Assembly (NCBI GenBank): GCA_946885915.1 | Contig: CAMPHF010000002.1 | Coordinates: 124,001 to 188,000 of the forward strand | Origin: an uncultured Idiomarina sp. | Lineage (GTDB): Bacteria > Pseudomonadota > Gammaproteobacteria > Enterobacterales > Alteromonadaceae | Direction: 5' to 3' | Length of the DNA: 64,000 nucleotides | In this document: positions 34,754 to 43,268 of the stretch, piece after piece | How positions within the stretch are numbered: position 1 is the first letter of the stretch | Layout: every line of letters starts with the position of its first letter | Made by a program: the position numbers and the translations under genes | Notes under the pieces: model-generated | Databases searched by the model: none | Seen by the model: the letters and a program-made list of their open reading frames with translations, nothing else | Told to the model about the DNA's origin: nothing

Positions 34754-35268
34754 GTTATCAAACCTCCCAACGTGTATTGCATTGGTCGCTGGCGCTTATT
34801 CTCTTCTGCTTGGTGTGTGTTGGCTTGGCGATGGTCGAAAGTCTGGCTGTTTATCAGGTAACACTAGTGAGTTGGCATAAGTCTTTTGGTGTGCTCGTGT
34901 TTATCTTGGTGCTGTGGCGTTTGTGGTTAAGACGCAAGCATGGCACTCCTGCTTTACCTGCCAGTGTGCCGCGTTGGCAGCAACGCATCGCGCATGGCTC
35001 ACACCTGGCCTTGTATGGCTTGATGCTCGGCTTACCTTTACTCGGTTGGTTAATGCAAAATGCCGCTGGTCGAACGGTAGAAGTGTTCGGTTGGTTCCAC
35101 TTACCCACTATCCTCAGTACCGACTTGGTGTGGTACGGCTGGCTCCGCAGTTTGCATGAATGGTTTGCGTATGCGCTTATTTTACTGGTGCTGCTTCATG
35201 TGAGTGCCGCGTTACAACACGCGTTCGTTAAACGCGATGGCGTGTTTCAGCAAATGTGGCGCCGTTAA
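34750..35268 (+). CDS. Cytochrome b561-type membrane haem protein
   Basis: A 172-residue four-helix cytochrome b. Haem-ligand His residues are in QRVLHWSLALILF (helix 1), VSWHKSFGVLVFIL (helix 2), IAHGSHLALYGLMLG (helix 3) and SLHEWFAYALILLVLLHVS (helix 4). It is a quinol-linked electron carrier of the b561 family. Co-translation with the catalase-like peroxidase suggests a membrane-bound peroxide-reducing pair. Confidence 0.9.
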   Translation: MSYQTSQRVLHWSLALILFCLVCVGLAMVESLAVYQVTLVSWHKSFGVLVFILVLWRLWLRRKHGTPALPASVPRWQQRIAHGSHLALYGLMLGLPLLGWLMQNAAGRTVEVFGWFHLPTILSTDLVWYGWLRSLHEWFAYALILLVLLHVSAALQHAFVKRDGVFQQMWRR

Positions 35269-35275
35269 TCAGCCA

Positions 35276-36286
35276 TTAGGCTTGGCTGGCTCGTAACAGC
35301 CTATTCCAAATATCGAGCCAGTCATCATGCTGGGGTGGCTGTTCTACCAAAATCTGCTGTGGGCGCTGGCTATCTGCCTCATGTAACGCGCTATATAAGC
35401 CATGTCGGAAGCCAGCGGCGGTGGCCGGCAACTGAATTGTCGGCACGCCAGCTGTAGCCAGCACTTGGGCTGCTGCCTGGGAATACACCACACCGACTAA
35501 CTGCGGTGGCAAGGGTTGGGTGCTAAAATCCGCGACCAATTTAACCGCTGCCCGTGGCCGATAATGCACCCGCATATTGCCAGGCACGGCAATGTCATGG
35601 CTGGCCGGTAATTGCACTGGCACCTGAAACTGAGCCGCTAGCTCACTCATGGTGTAAGGCCCGGGACGCAGCACCTCAATACTGTTGGCAACTGAGCCAT
35701 TAGCCTGCAGCAGCGGCCGAATAATCGTAGATTCGGTACCCAGTGAACATTGGCCACCATCGAGTACCGCGGCAATCCGGCCCTGTAAGCCAGCCATGAC
35801 ATGGGCGGCGGTGGTTGGGCTTAGCTGCTGGTAGCGATTCGCCGAAGGCGCCGCAACCGCCAATCCCGACTGCTGTAATAATTGTCGTAATAGCGGCTGG
35901 GCTGGCACCCGCAAACCAATGCTGTCGTGCCCGCCGGTAATAACCTCACTCACCCAAGCTTGTTTGGGCAAGACCACGGTCAGCGGCCCCGGCCAGAGCT
36001 GCGTTAGACCTTGCAACAGCCAAGCTGGCACCTCGCGCGCCCACTGCTCAAGCTGTTCAATACCGGCAATATGAGTAATGAGCGGATGCTGACTCGGGCG
36101 GCCTTTGGCAGCAAAAATTTTAGCCACGGCAATAGGGTCGGCAGCATTCGCGGCTAAGCCATACACGGTTTCAGTGGGTACCGCTACCAGTTCGCCTTGT
36201 TGCAACAAAGCGGCTGCACGGGTAAGCGAGCCCGGATCGTCGCCAGGCAGTAATTCGGTATTGATGCGGGTTGCTTGGTCAGCCAT
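35276..36286 (-). CDS. sua5: L-threonylcarbamoyladenylate synthase, Sua5 type
   Basis: A 336-residue enzyme that makes threonylcarbamoyl-AMP for the t6A37 tRNA modification. The YrdC domain (about residues 15-210) has GELVAVPTETVYGLAANAAD, KIFAAKGRPSQHPL, and SIGLRVPAQPLL with APSANRYQQLSPTTAAHV. The Sua5 C-terminal domain (about 235-330) has the linker HYRPRAAVKLV. The ATG at 36286 is chosen; an in-frame GTG lies 9 bases upstream. It sits next to DUF6671 in the same direction and is convergent with the cytochrome gene. Confidence 0.92.
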   Translation of the reverse strand: MADQATRINTELLPGDDPGSLTRAAALLQQGELVAVPTETVYGLAANAADPIAVAKIFAAKGRPSQHPLITHIAGIEQLEQWAREVPAWLLQGLTQLWPGPLTVVLPKQAWVSEVITGGHDSIGLRVPAQPLLRQLLQQSGLAVAAPSANRYQQLSPTTAAHVMAGLQGRIAAVLDGGQCSLGTESTIIRPLLQANGSVANSIEVLRPGPYTMSELAAQFQVPVQLPASHDIAVPGNMRVHYRPRAAVKLVADFSTQPLPPQLVGVVYSQAAAQVLATAGVPTIQLPATAAGFRHGLYSALHEADSQRPQQILVEQPPQHDDWLDIWNRLLRASQA

Positions 36287-36320
36287 GGCAGGCACTCACT
36301 GCTAAAACGTTCATCGTGGG

Positions 36321-37172
36321 TTAAGGGTTACAAATTGGGCAGCGGATCGGATCAGCGCTAGGCGCAGCGACCGGTGTGATTTGTTCGTGACCACAGTGGG
36401 CGCAGCCGGTGATCATGGCCTTAGGCATCTGGGTGGGACACTGACAAGCACGACAGGGCAAGCCGGTTTGCACCCCAGTTTGCCAGAAGTTCAGTTCGCC
36501 ACAAGCCGGACACTCGGCACTCAAGCGCGCCCGTAGTTGGGCTGCCGCCAATTTAATGTAGCCTTGCCGAGGCGGACAATTCATCGCGCGATAATCCGGT
36601 TGAATACGCAAATGACTGCGCGCCAAGCGTGCTTGCGGTAATTGTGAAATGGCCTGCAAAATAGCCTCAGCACTGTGCAGATCTTTAATTACGCCACTGC
36701 TCGCAGCGGCCGAATCCGTTGCCTTTAATTGATAATGCAGTAGCCACGCCTGGGCAATATCGAATTCAGCTAAGCTGGTGGCTAAACTCGCAAGCTCGGC
36801 TTCGCCTAAATCTCTTAACGCGACCGGCCCCGAGGCCTTCGCCACCACAAAAATTTCGCGCTGAGCATCGTACAATGCCAGCACTTCTTCATCCCAGTTC
36901 ACTAATCCCGGCATGGGTCCGCCGCCAAAACTACCCTCGCTACCCAAGCCCAGCCGCTGACCAGTCAGTTCACAGGCCAGCTGCGCTTTGCGCTTGGCGC
37001 ACTCCAGTGGCGTTAACGAACGTGCGACTGCCCCTGAAAAACTGCCGAGCAAATCGGTGTCATAAGCACTGGTGGTGACCACGTCCAGCCCAAGCGGCGC
37101 GAGCTCTGGCGCTATCCAGCGCGCCTTTTTATGCTGCGTTAATAGTGCAATCGGTTGCGGCTTATAGCGCAT
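36321..37172 (-). CDS. DUF6671 family protein with zinc-ribbon-like C-terminus
   Basis: A 283-residue cytoplasmic protein that matches DUF6671: ALLTQHKKARWIAPELAPLG at the start, FSGAVARSLTPLECAKRKAQ, and LGLGSEGSFGGGPMPGLVNW. The C-terminus carries three Cys pairs (CPACG, CRACQC, CAHCG, then CPIC), forming one or two zinc ribbons. Function is not known. The ATG at 37172 lies inside the last 11 bases of dabA and follows AGGGTGAG, so translation is coupled to dabA; this gives a possible link to carbon uptake. Confidence 0.82.
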   Translation of the reverse strand: MRYKPQPIALLTQHKKARWIAPELAPLGLDVVTTSAYDTDLLGSFSGAVARSLTPLECAKRKAQLACELTGQRLGLGSEGSFGGGPMPGLVNWDEEVLALYDAQREIFVVAKASGPVALRDLGEAELASLATSLAEFDIAQAWLLHYQLKATDSAAASSGVIKDLHSAEAILQAISQLPQARLARSHLRIQPDYRAMNCPPRQGYIKLAAAQLRARLSAECPACGELNFWQTGVQTGLPCRACQCPTQMPKAMITGCAHCGHEQITPVAAPSADPIRCPICNP

Positions 37173-39585
37173 GCCACTCACCCTGATGATAACGCGCCAA
37201 CGCCTCACCCGGTGCGTTCAACTGAAACACATACAGCCACTCATGATGCACCAAGTGCTGTAACACCTCGTGCGCGGCAATAATATCCGCAATACGTTGT
37301 TGTGGGGCGGCAATGTAAACGCTCAGGCGCAATGGCTCATGCATATATTGCTCGCCATCGTGAATCGATTGCCACGCCAAACCAATTCGTAAATCGCCAC
37401 CGTTACCTTCAAACACCCCAATTCGGCCACCCACCACGTTATGCAGGGTTTTATTGCCGCTGCCGAAGCGCAAGTTGTCTACCGTCGAAGCAAAATACTG
37501 CATGTTGATCCAATGGGTCACCACCATAGGCGCGGTCATAATTTGGGTGAGCACTGAACCATCGTCGTCAGCATTCGCATGGTAATCGTGCAAAAAGCTA
37601 CGCCCACCTAAGTTCAGCCCCCGAGTACGCTCGCGGGGCGCCACCACAAAGGCGGCATTATTCGCAAGCGCCCACTCTGGGCGAGTTTGTGACCAATCCT
37701 GCGCGCGCGCTTGCAAGGTCGGCAATAACTTGCGCCCGGTGGTTTGGCTAAGCCCTAAGCTTGGCGCTCGCTCTTGGCGCGCACTTTCCCCAGCCGCCGC
37801 CAACCATGCTTGGGTTTGCGCCACTAATTGCGCCTGCGCAGGCGGGATCAGCTCGGTATCAAACCAAGCAATTTCATCGGTGGTGGTATTGTGTAGCGCC
37901 GCCATAAACCAAGTGCTGGGCGGAATAACAATGCCTTGGTTGGCAAGTGCGGCGCGAATATCATCACGGTTTAACAGTTGCGCCAAGGCCCGCGCGTTCA
38001 CCTCACCGGTTTGCCCGCAACAGGCGCCACAATCTAACCCGGCTTGCTGCGGGTTATTTTGGCTCATGGCACCATGTCCCACCAGCATCACCAGCTCACC
38101 AAAGTCACGAGTTAAACTCATGCCCTGCAACACGCCCGCCGCCAGTGCAGCGCGCTCGGCAAAATTCTCGTTCGTGACGGGAAGCGTTGGCCGCAGTTGC
38201 GCCACTTGCTTGGCCGCCAAGCCAAAATGTTCAGGCACTTTAGCAGCACGATACCAGCTCCGTTTCAGTAACTTGCTGGCATAGCCGAGGCCCAGCGTTT
38301 CAACCAAGCTAAAAGAGGATGCAGGCAGCGTTTTAAATGGCCGCCAACTGGCTTTTTGTTGCAAGGTGCGCTGCCGGGTCACGGCACAGGCTTGGTCTTG
38401 CTCGGCATTGCCACAACTATCCGTAATGTGTAGCGCTGGCGCCAACAACCCCGGAAGCTGCGGCCGCCCGGCATGGGTACCAAGCGGCGTATAGCTAATG
38501 GGCAAGCCGAAAAAGCCGGCAAAACCACCGGTTAAAATAGCGCTTGATTGGGCTTCGAAATGACGCCGAAACACCTCAGAGCGCACATCAATACAAAAAT
38601 AGGCGCGTACTTTAGGTGCCGCTGAAGGCTGCGGTGACTCTTGCAAGGTCGCCGCAAATTTCTGCTGAAAACTGCACTCATGGGCGCGTTGCCACAACAG
38701 CAACAAATCTCGTTGTGCGTAGTGTCGGGTTGGTTTTTGCCAAGCGCGTTGCCAGCGCTGCCACACACTGGTGCTATCACGACGCTCGTCGTCTACCAAC
38801 AGCTCCCAGCTCGCCCGCACCGCTAACAATTCAACTAAGGTTTGATCATCCTTGCCTTGCAGCTGTGCTTGCCAGCGCCGATAGCTGCACCAGCTGGCCC
38901 AGCCGCTTACTTGCATTAACACAGTCTCTAACCACAACGCCCAATGCTCTGGCGCAACCTGCAATTGCTCTAGCACCCGTTGAATTTGGCTCAAGGCATC
39001 ATCGGCAAAACTTTGTGCACGCGCCATCACATCGTCGCTGCGCATGAGCAGGCGCACACTTTTATCGTGGCGCACTTCTTCTAACCAGCTCGTATAAAGG
39101 GCATGGTGTTGCTGCGGGTGCCAAGCTGCCTGATGCTGATCGAAATAAGCCGCGCAAAACTGTGCAATTTGGTGGGTAATGGTATCGCGCCAGGCGGGTG
39201 CTCGGCCCAAATCGCGGCGCTTATCATGGCTATCGCTTAACAGGGGTAGCGCTTTTAAGCTGCCGTTTTCAGAAGCTTGCGCAACACCCACTAGCTCTTG
39301 CACCGCATCGTCAATATTGGCTACCCTCGATGGTTTTTCCGCCAGCGCTCGGCCGAGTGCATCGCCATTAATGTCGCCACGCTCCCAACGTTTTAAGTAA
39401 TAGCTGGCGTTCATATAGAACGGCGATGCCCCGCTGCGCTCCAGCTGCGCGGCTACTTCCTCGAACGAATGCTGAATACGACCCCAGTAAGGATTTACCG
39501 CAATCATTTGATCAAGCGGCCAGGTGGGGGCAATCGTCCGGCAAGCTTGTTCCACGGCCTGTTTTACTTGCTCCAGCTGGCTCAT
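37162..39585 (-). CDS. dabA: DabA: inorganic carbon transporter subunit (DUF2309)
   Basis: An 807-residue protein of the DabA (UPF0753/DUF2309) family, the beta-carbonic-anhydrase-like half of an energy-coupled CO2/bicarbonate accumulator. The zinc-site residues are visible: Cys and Asp in YFCIDVRSEVFRRHFE (about residues 328-343), and His and Cys in VGHGAMSQNNPQQAGLDCGA (about 498-517). The N-terminus (PTWPLDQMIAVNPYWG) and RVGVFEGNGGDLRIGLAWQS-like region near residue 725 are also family-typical. It is co-translated with dabB upstream (4-base overlap). Confidence 0.93.
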   Translation of the reverse strand: MSQLEQVKQAVEQACRTIAPTWPLDQMIAVNPYWGRIQHSFEEVAAQLERSGASPFYMNASYYLKRWERGDINGDALGRALAEKPSRVANIDDAVQELVGVAQASENGSLKALPLLSDSHDKRRDLGRAPAWRDTITHQIAQFCAAYFDQHQAAWHPQQHHALYTSWLEEVRHDKSVRLLMRSDDVMARAQSFADDALSQIQRVLEQLQVAPEHWALWLETVLMQVSGWASWCSYRRWQAQLQGKDDQTLVELLAVRASWELLVDDERRDSTSVWQRWQRAWQKPTRHYAQRDLLLLWQRAHECSFQQKFAATLQESPQPSAAPKVRAYFCIDVRSEVFRRHFEAQSSAILTGGFAGFFGLPISYTPLGTHAGRPQLPGLLAPALHITDSCGNAEQDQACAVTRQRTLQQKASWRPFKTLPASSFSLVETLGLGYASKLLKRSWYRAAKVPEHFGLAAKQVAQLRPTLPVTNENFAERAALAAGVLQGMSLTRDFGELVMLVGHGAMSQNNPQQAGLDCGACCGQTGEVNARALAQLLNRDDIRAALANQGIVIPPSTWFMAALHNTTTDEIAWFDTELIPPAQAQLVAQTQAWLAAAGESARQERAPSLGLSQTTGRKLLPTLQARAQDWSQTRPEWALANNAAFVVAPRERTRGLNLGGRSFLHDYHANADDDGSVLTQIMTAPMVVTHWINMQYFASTVDNLRFGSGNKTLHNVVGGRIGVFEGNGGDLRIGLAWQSIHDGEQYMHEPLRLSVYIAAPQQRIADIIAAHEVLQHLVHHEWLYVFQLNAPGEALARYHQGEWHAL

Positions 39586-41138
39586 TTCATGGTCTCCGTC
39601 GCTAAGGTTTCACCATCATCAAGATCGGCAGGCTGCTTAAACTGCAGTGGCCACACTTTAAATGTGAAGCGCGTAAAGCGTTCATCTAAATAAAAACCGT
39701 TATAGGCCCACGGAAAGAGGCGACGTGACGGCGCGCCATGAGGGTAGCGTTGTACCACTAACTGGGTAATATAAAGTCCAATAAAGACCACCGTCACCCA
39801 GCCTAACAAGAACCAGCTGGTGGTAGTTTGCGGCGGCATTACTTGCGCAAAGGCTAAATGCCAGAGGAAATAAAGTTGGGTGAGCACTATGCTACGCACC
39901 GCACCGCGTAACCAATGCCCAAATTTATCTTTGGTGGAAGGCCAGTACAGTGGCGCAAAACCAATGGTGAGAATCACCAGCACCGCCGCGGTAACTTCAA
40001 ACTCCGGCAATAACTGTTGCCATCCCCATAGGGAACCCACCACCACTGCCGCGCTCACCAACGGGCTGGCAAGATATACCCATAAGGCACCCGCCTCGTA
40101 GTTAGCTCGCGCAAAGCTATGCAAACGTGCTTGCAACACCGCCTCGCCCGAACTTAAGAACGCATGGGCTTTGTAAAGTGAATGCGCCACCAAATGCAGT
40201 AAGGCCAACTCGTACAGCCCTAAACCAATTTCCATCAGCATAAAGCCCATTTGCGCGCAGGTAGACCAAGCTAATCGCACTTTAATACTAATACGGGTGA
40301 GCATCACCATGGCAGCCAGCGCGGCGGTTAAACTGCCCACTATGACTAGAATGGCTTGTGCTACAAAGTTAAACGATAGTGCATCGGCAAGGCGCAGCAG
40401 CACTAATCCTGATAGGTTAATTACCCCAGCATGCAACAGGGCTGACACGGGGGTAGGCGCTTCCATCACTTGAATGAGCCAGCCATGAATAGGTAATTGC
40501 GCGGTTTTTACTACTGCGGCAACCGCAATCAGCACCACCGCCAAATCTAGGGTTGCCGGCTTGCCAACGCGCGTGTCGAGCAGTGCGTTTAGGTCGCTCA
40601 TACTGAACGAACCTAACTCAATGAATACTAGGGCGAGCGCTGTCACCAACAGCACATCAGCAAAGCGGCTGGCGATAAACTTTTTATGTGCCACAATTTG
40701 CGCCGCGCGCCGCTCTGGGTAATACAGCAGCAAACTATGCAAGCCAACGCTGGTGAGCGACCAGCCCACCAACATCAGCAGCAGACTATCGCTCACCACC
40801 ATCAGCGCCACCGCTGCTAAGGTAAACAACGTGGCTTTCACAAAGCGCGGTTGGCGCGGCTCGCCAGCTAAGTAGTGCTCAGCAAATTTAATCACCACCC
40901 AGCCCAGCAAACCCACCAGCAAAGTGACAATGGTACCGAGCCAATCCACTGTGGCCGCTTTACCAAGCCACCACTGGCTGACCGCAACAACAGCATGCCC
41001 CAGCGCAAACAACAATGCTAAGCGAGAAGTCCAACGTGCGGTGTGCCAATGCCAAGCATTTGCTTGTTTGCTAAACGCTAAACTTAGCAGCCAACCTGCA
41101 GCCCAAATTACCAGAAACGGCCAAGTATCAAACCACAT
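39582..41138 (-). CDS. dabB: DabB: NADH dehydrogenase L-like proton channel subunit
   Basis: A 518-residue polytopic membrane protein of the Proton_antipo (NuoL/MrpA-like) family with some 13 helices. Key residues of the family are the Lys/His pairs in LPIHGWLIQVMEAPTPVSAL (about residues 217-236), LLHAGVINLSGLVLLR and the MLTRISIKVRLAWSTCAQMG region. In DAB systems it provides the proton path that powers DabA. Starts at the head of the operon, 138 bases from the divergent LysR gene. Confidence 0.92.
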   Translation of the reverse strand: MWFDTWPFLVIWAAGWLLSLAFSKQANAWHWHTARWTSRLALLFALGHAVVAVSQWWLGKAATVDWLGTIVTLLVGLLGWVVIKFAEHYLAGEPRQPRFVKATLFTLAAVALMVVSDSLLLMLVGWSLTSVGLHSLLLYYPERRAAQIVAHKKFIASRFADVLLVTALALVFIELGSFSMSDLNALLDTRVGKPATLDLAVVLIAVAAVVKTAQLPIHGWLIQVMEAPTPVSALLHAGVINLSGLVLLRLADALSFNFVAQAILVIVGSLTAALAAMVMLTRISIKVRLAWSTCAQMGFMLMEIGLGLYELALLHLVAHSLYKAHAFLSSGEAVLQARLHSFARANYEAGALWVYLASPLVSAAVVVGSLWGWQQLLPEFEVTAAVLVILTIGFAPLYWPSTKDKFGHWLRGAVRSIVLTQLYFLWHLAFAQVMPPQTTTSWFLLGWVTVVFIGLYITQLVVQRYPHGAPSRRLFPWAYNGFYLDERFTRFTFKVWPLQFKQPADLDDGETLATETMK

Positions 41139-41229
41139 GTTGTTGTGCTTCCTTGTGCTTTTTGCGTTTTAACATGGCGCGCATTCTCTCTTGCTTTGTT
41201 GCTTCTGTAAAATATATAAAAAATCACAA

Positions 41230-41248
41230 TTCATTCTGTTAAAGTGAA
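41230..41248. promoter_or_regulatory. Candidate LysR box for dab promoter
   Basis: A TTCA-N11-TGAA site (T-N11-A type) in the 138-base dabB/lysR intergenic gap. It lies about 28 bases before the LysR GTG start and 91 bases before the dabB start, where an autoregulating LysR protein often binds. The evidence is symmetry and position only. Confidence 0.4.
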
Positions 41249-41276
41249 CAGTGTTCGTTATCGATGGAGCCTACCT

Positions 41277-42146
41277 GTGCGTGACCTCAATTTTCATCAC
41301 CTGTTTTACTTTTGGACCGTTGCCAAAGAGGGTCATCTCACCCGTGCCGCCGAACAACTTCACGTATCGCAATCTGCGCTTTCAGCGCAAATAAAGCAGC
41401 TGGAGACGCGCTTGGGTCAGTCGCTGTTTGACCGTGAAGGTCGGAGCCTGCAACTCACCGAATTCGGCCATTTGGTATTAGGTTATGCCGAGCGTATTTT
41501 TAACCTTGGTCACGAACTCGTGTCGCTGGTTGAACGAGGCGAAACCAAACGCGTGCAAAGCCTTCGAATAGGTGCCGTGGCCACTTTATCACGTAACTTC
41601 CAAGACAACTTAGTGCGGCCATTGTTGTCCGACCAGAGTATTCGGTTGAGCATTCAGTCATCAGGGTTGAATGAGTTAATTGAGCAACTGCGCGTACATA
41701 AATTAGATGTGATTTTATCCAACCGCCCGGTCAGTTCGGACCCGCAAACTCGGGTGCGCTGCAAACTCATCGCCCAACAAGGGGTGTGTTTAGTCGGGCC
41801 AGAGTCAGCCGAGTTAAGTCTGTTAGAATTCCCCCGCGATTTAACCCAAGTACGCGTGATTGTTCCGGGTCCAAGTAGCGATATTCGTACCCAATTCGAC
41901 ATGTATTGCGCGCGTGAGGGTATTCAAGTGAAGCCATTTGCGGAAGTTGATGACATGGCGATGTTGCGGTTGTTAGCACGCGACACCGATGGCGTTACCG
42001 TCGTGCCGGAAGTGGTGGTGCAAGATGAACTTAAAACCGGACGCTTGCGGAAATATTGCACTTTAGAAGGTGTGGTGGAGAAATTCTACGCGATCACCGC
42101 CAAACGCGAATTCGAAACACCGTTGCTGAGTCGTTTGCTCGGCTAA
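41277..42146 (+). CDS. LysR family regulator (NhaR/dab-linked type)
   Basis: A 289-residue LysR protein. The DNA-binding helix is HLTRAAEQLHVSQSALSAQI (about residues 18-37), then KQLETRLGQSLFDREGRSLQ. The effector domain is about residues 85-289. The N-terminus LNFHHLFYFWTVAKEGHLTR is like NhaR and CbbR-adjacent regulators. The GTG at 41277 is preferred to the ATG at 41244 because GGAG lies 7 bases before it and the family starts at the MxxLNxxHL position. It is divergent from dabB and probably controls dabAB in response to carbon status or ions. Confidence 0.88.
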   Translation: MRDLNFHHLFYFWTVAKEGHLTRAAEQLHVSQSALSAQIKQLETRLGQSLFDREGRSLQLTEFGHLVLGYAERIFNLGHELVSLVERGETKRVQSLRIGAVATLSRNFQDNLVRPLLSDQSIRLSIQSSGLNELIEQLRVHKLDVILSNRPVSSDPQTRVRCKLIAQQGVCLVGPESAELSLLEFPRDLTQVRVIVPGPSSDIRTQFDMYCAREGIQVKPFAEVDDMAMLRLLARDTDGVTVVPEVVVQDELKTGRLRKYCTLEGVVEKFYAITAKREFETPLLSRLLG

Positions 42147-42709
42147 TTGGGATCTCTTCGCCCCGTGATCATCGCACGAATCAGTTGCACGCGGCCCAAA
42201 CGACCCACCAACACGACCGCCGCAATATGAATAATCACCAGCACTAGTAAAGTGTCGGCAAACAAGCCATGTAGCCATTCCAGAGTCGAATTACCAAAGA
42301 AGCGGTCTATTTCTTCAAACAAAAAGCCACTGACCGCAAGTGCCATAAATAACAACCAACATCCTAATACAAATAACCAGCCAATCGGGTTATGGCCAGA
42401 ATCTGCGGGAATGTGGCGCGCTCGCACATGCGCTAGGTGTTCGCGAAAGCCCGCTGGCGTCATTCGAATAAGCTTAAGGCTACCGTAGCCGCTGGTATAA
42501 AAGCTCCACACAATACGCACAATGACTACACTTAATGCGCCATAACCAAGCCATTGGTGGATATTGGAACCGGCCTCAAGAATATAGTAGTTCAGGATAA
42601 AAACGCTGATTAAAAATAAATGCACCCACCTGATCAGTGGGTGCCAAATATAGAGCTTAGCTTGATGGGTTGACGGGTTAGTGCGCTTCACGCTTAACGA
42701 CCGAACCAT
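42143..42709 (-). CDS. Cytochrome b/b6-domain membrane protein
   Basis: A 188-residue four-helix cytochrome b of the Ni/Fe-hydrogenase/b561 type. Haem-binding His residues occur in WHPLIRWVHLFLISVF (about residues 22-37), SNIHQWLGYGALSVV, and LEWLHGLFADTLLVLVIIHIA. HNPIGWLFVLGCWLLFM is a further core segment. It overlaps the PepSY lipoprotein gene by 32 bases if the first ATG is used; an in-frame GTG 18 bases later would shorten the overlap. A diheme cytochrome b with a PepSY partner suggests a membrane electron-transfer unit. Confidence 0.82.
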   Translation of the reverse strand: MVRSLSVKRTNPSTHQAKLYIWHPLIRWVHLFLISVFILNYYILEAGSNIHQWLGYGALSVVIVRIVWSFYTSGYGSLKLIRMTPAGFREHLAHVRARHIPADSGHNPIGWLFVLGCWLLFMALAVSGFLFEEIDRFFGNSTLEWLHGLFADTLLVLVIIHIAAVVLVGRLGRVQLIRAMITGRRDPN

Positions 42710-42959
42710 CTACAGGGTTAAAGTAAATTTCTACTTTATTGCCATCAGGGTCAGTACCATAAATTTCGTAACAGGCACCCTCGGTTACTTTAAACTCGTT
42801 AATACCGTAGCCTTGCTCGGTTAATTGAGTTTGAAATGCCGTTTGATCTTGCCACTCAGCCATCGGCGCGGTGGTACACTGAGTCACCTCTTGGGCAGGA
42901 CTACAGGCCATTAAGACGGCACTGGTAGAGGCTACAACTATCCATTTTAACGCTCGCAT
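42678..42959 (-). CDS. Small PepSY-domain lipoprotein
   Basis: A 93-residue protein. The N-terminus has a lipobox, VLMACSP, so Cys19 is the likely lipid anchor. The body (QLTEQGYGINEFKVTEGACY, then EIYGTDPDGNKVEIYFNPVD) is a PepSY domain as found next to haem/cytochrome b genes. There is one more Cys pair (Cys28 and Cys62) that could form a disulfide. Ribosome site TAGGAGAG precedes the ATG. Co-transcribed with the cytochrome b gene. Confidence 0.85.
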   Translation of the reverse strand: MRALKWIVVASTSAVLMACSPAQEVTQCTTAPMAEWQDQTAFQTQLTEQGYGINEFKVTEGACYEIYGTDPDGNKVEIYFNPVDGSVVKREAH

Positions 42960-43037
42960 TCGTTTGCTCTCCTAGTTATGAACTCTTATACACTCCAGCA
43001 ACGCTGATACTGCGTCGCCGTGCAGTCATAACATAGC

Positions 43038-43265
43038 TTAGTCTTCTATTAGTTGAAAGCGCGGGCGCTGCTCACCATTCACGCTGACCAGCTCAGTAAA
43101 CATGCTTAATGGCCGCACCCAAAGCCCTGCTTCGCTCTCGCCAGTTTTAATATATAAAGGGCGATACAGTACTCACCACTCTAGCGTTTCGGAGTGCCGC
43201 ACCGTGTCGATCACTTCATAATAAGGCCCTTTGTAGTGCTGATAACGGCCAGGTTGAATGTTCAT
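43038..43265 (-). pseudogene. DUF1653 gene broken by one in-frame TGA
   Basis: Read from the ATG at 43265, the frame gives NIQPGRYQHYKGPYYEVIDT-VRHSETLEW, then TGA (43175-43173), then VLYRPLYIK ... LWVRPLSMFTELV ... QRPRFQLIED and a normal TAA at 43038-43040. Both halves match the DUF1653 family (HYKGxxYxV, HSETxE, YRxLY, LWVRPLxMF, PRFxLI), with no frame change, so only one codon is lost. Family members have a hydrophobic residue, mostly Leu or Val, at that point; TTA to TGA is a single base change. The start lies 3 bases after the fic stop. Could be a recent loss, a base-call error, or unusual readthrough. Confidence 0.85.
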
Positions 43266-43268
43266 AGA

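Noticed and set aside
43173..43175. Selenocysteine at the DUF1653 TGA
   Set aside because: DUF1653 proteins have no Cys at this place and no clear SECIS hairpin is visible right after the TGA, so a mutation is more likely.
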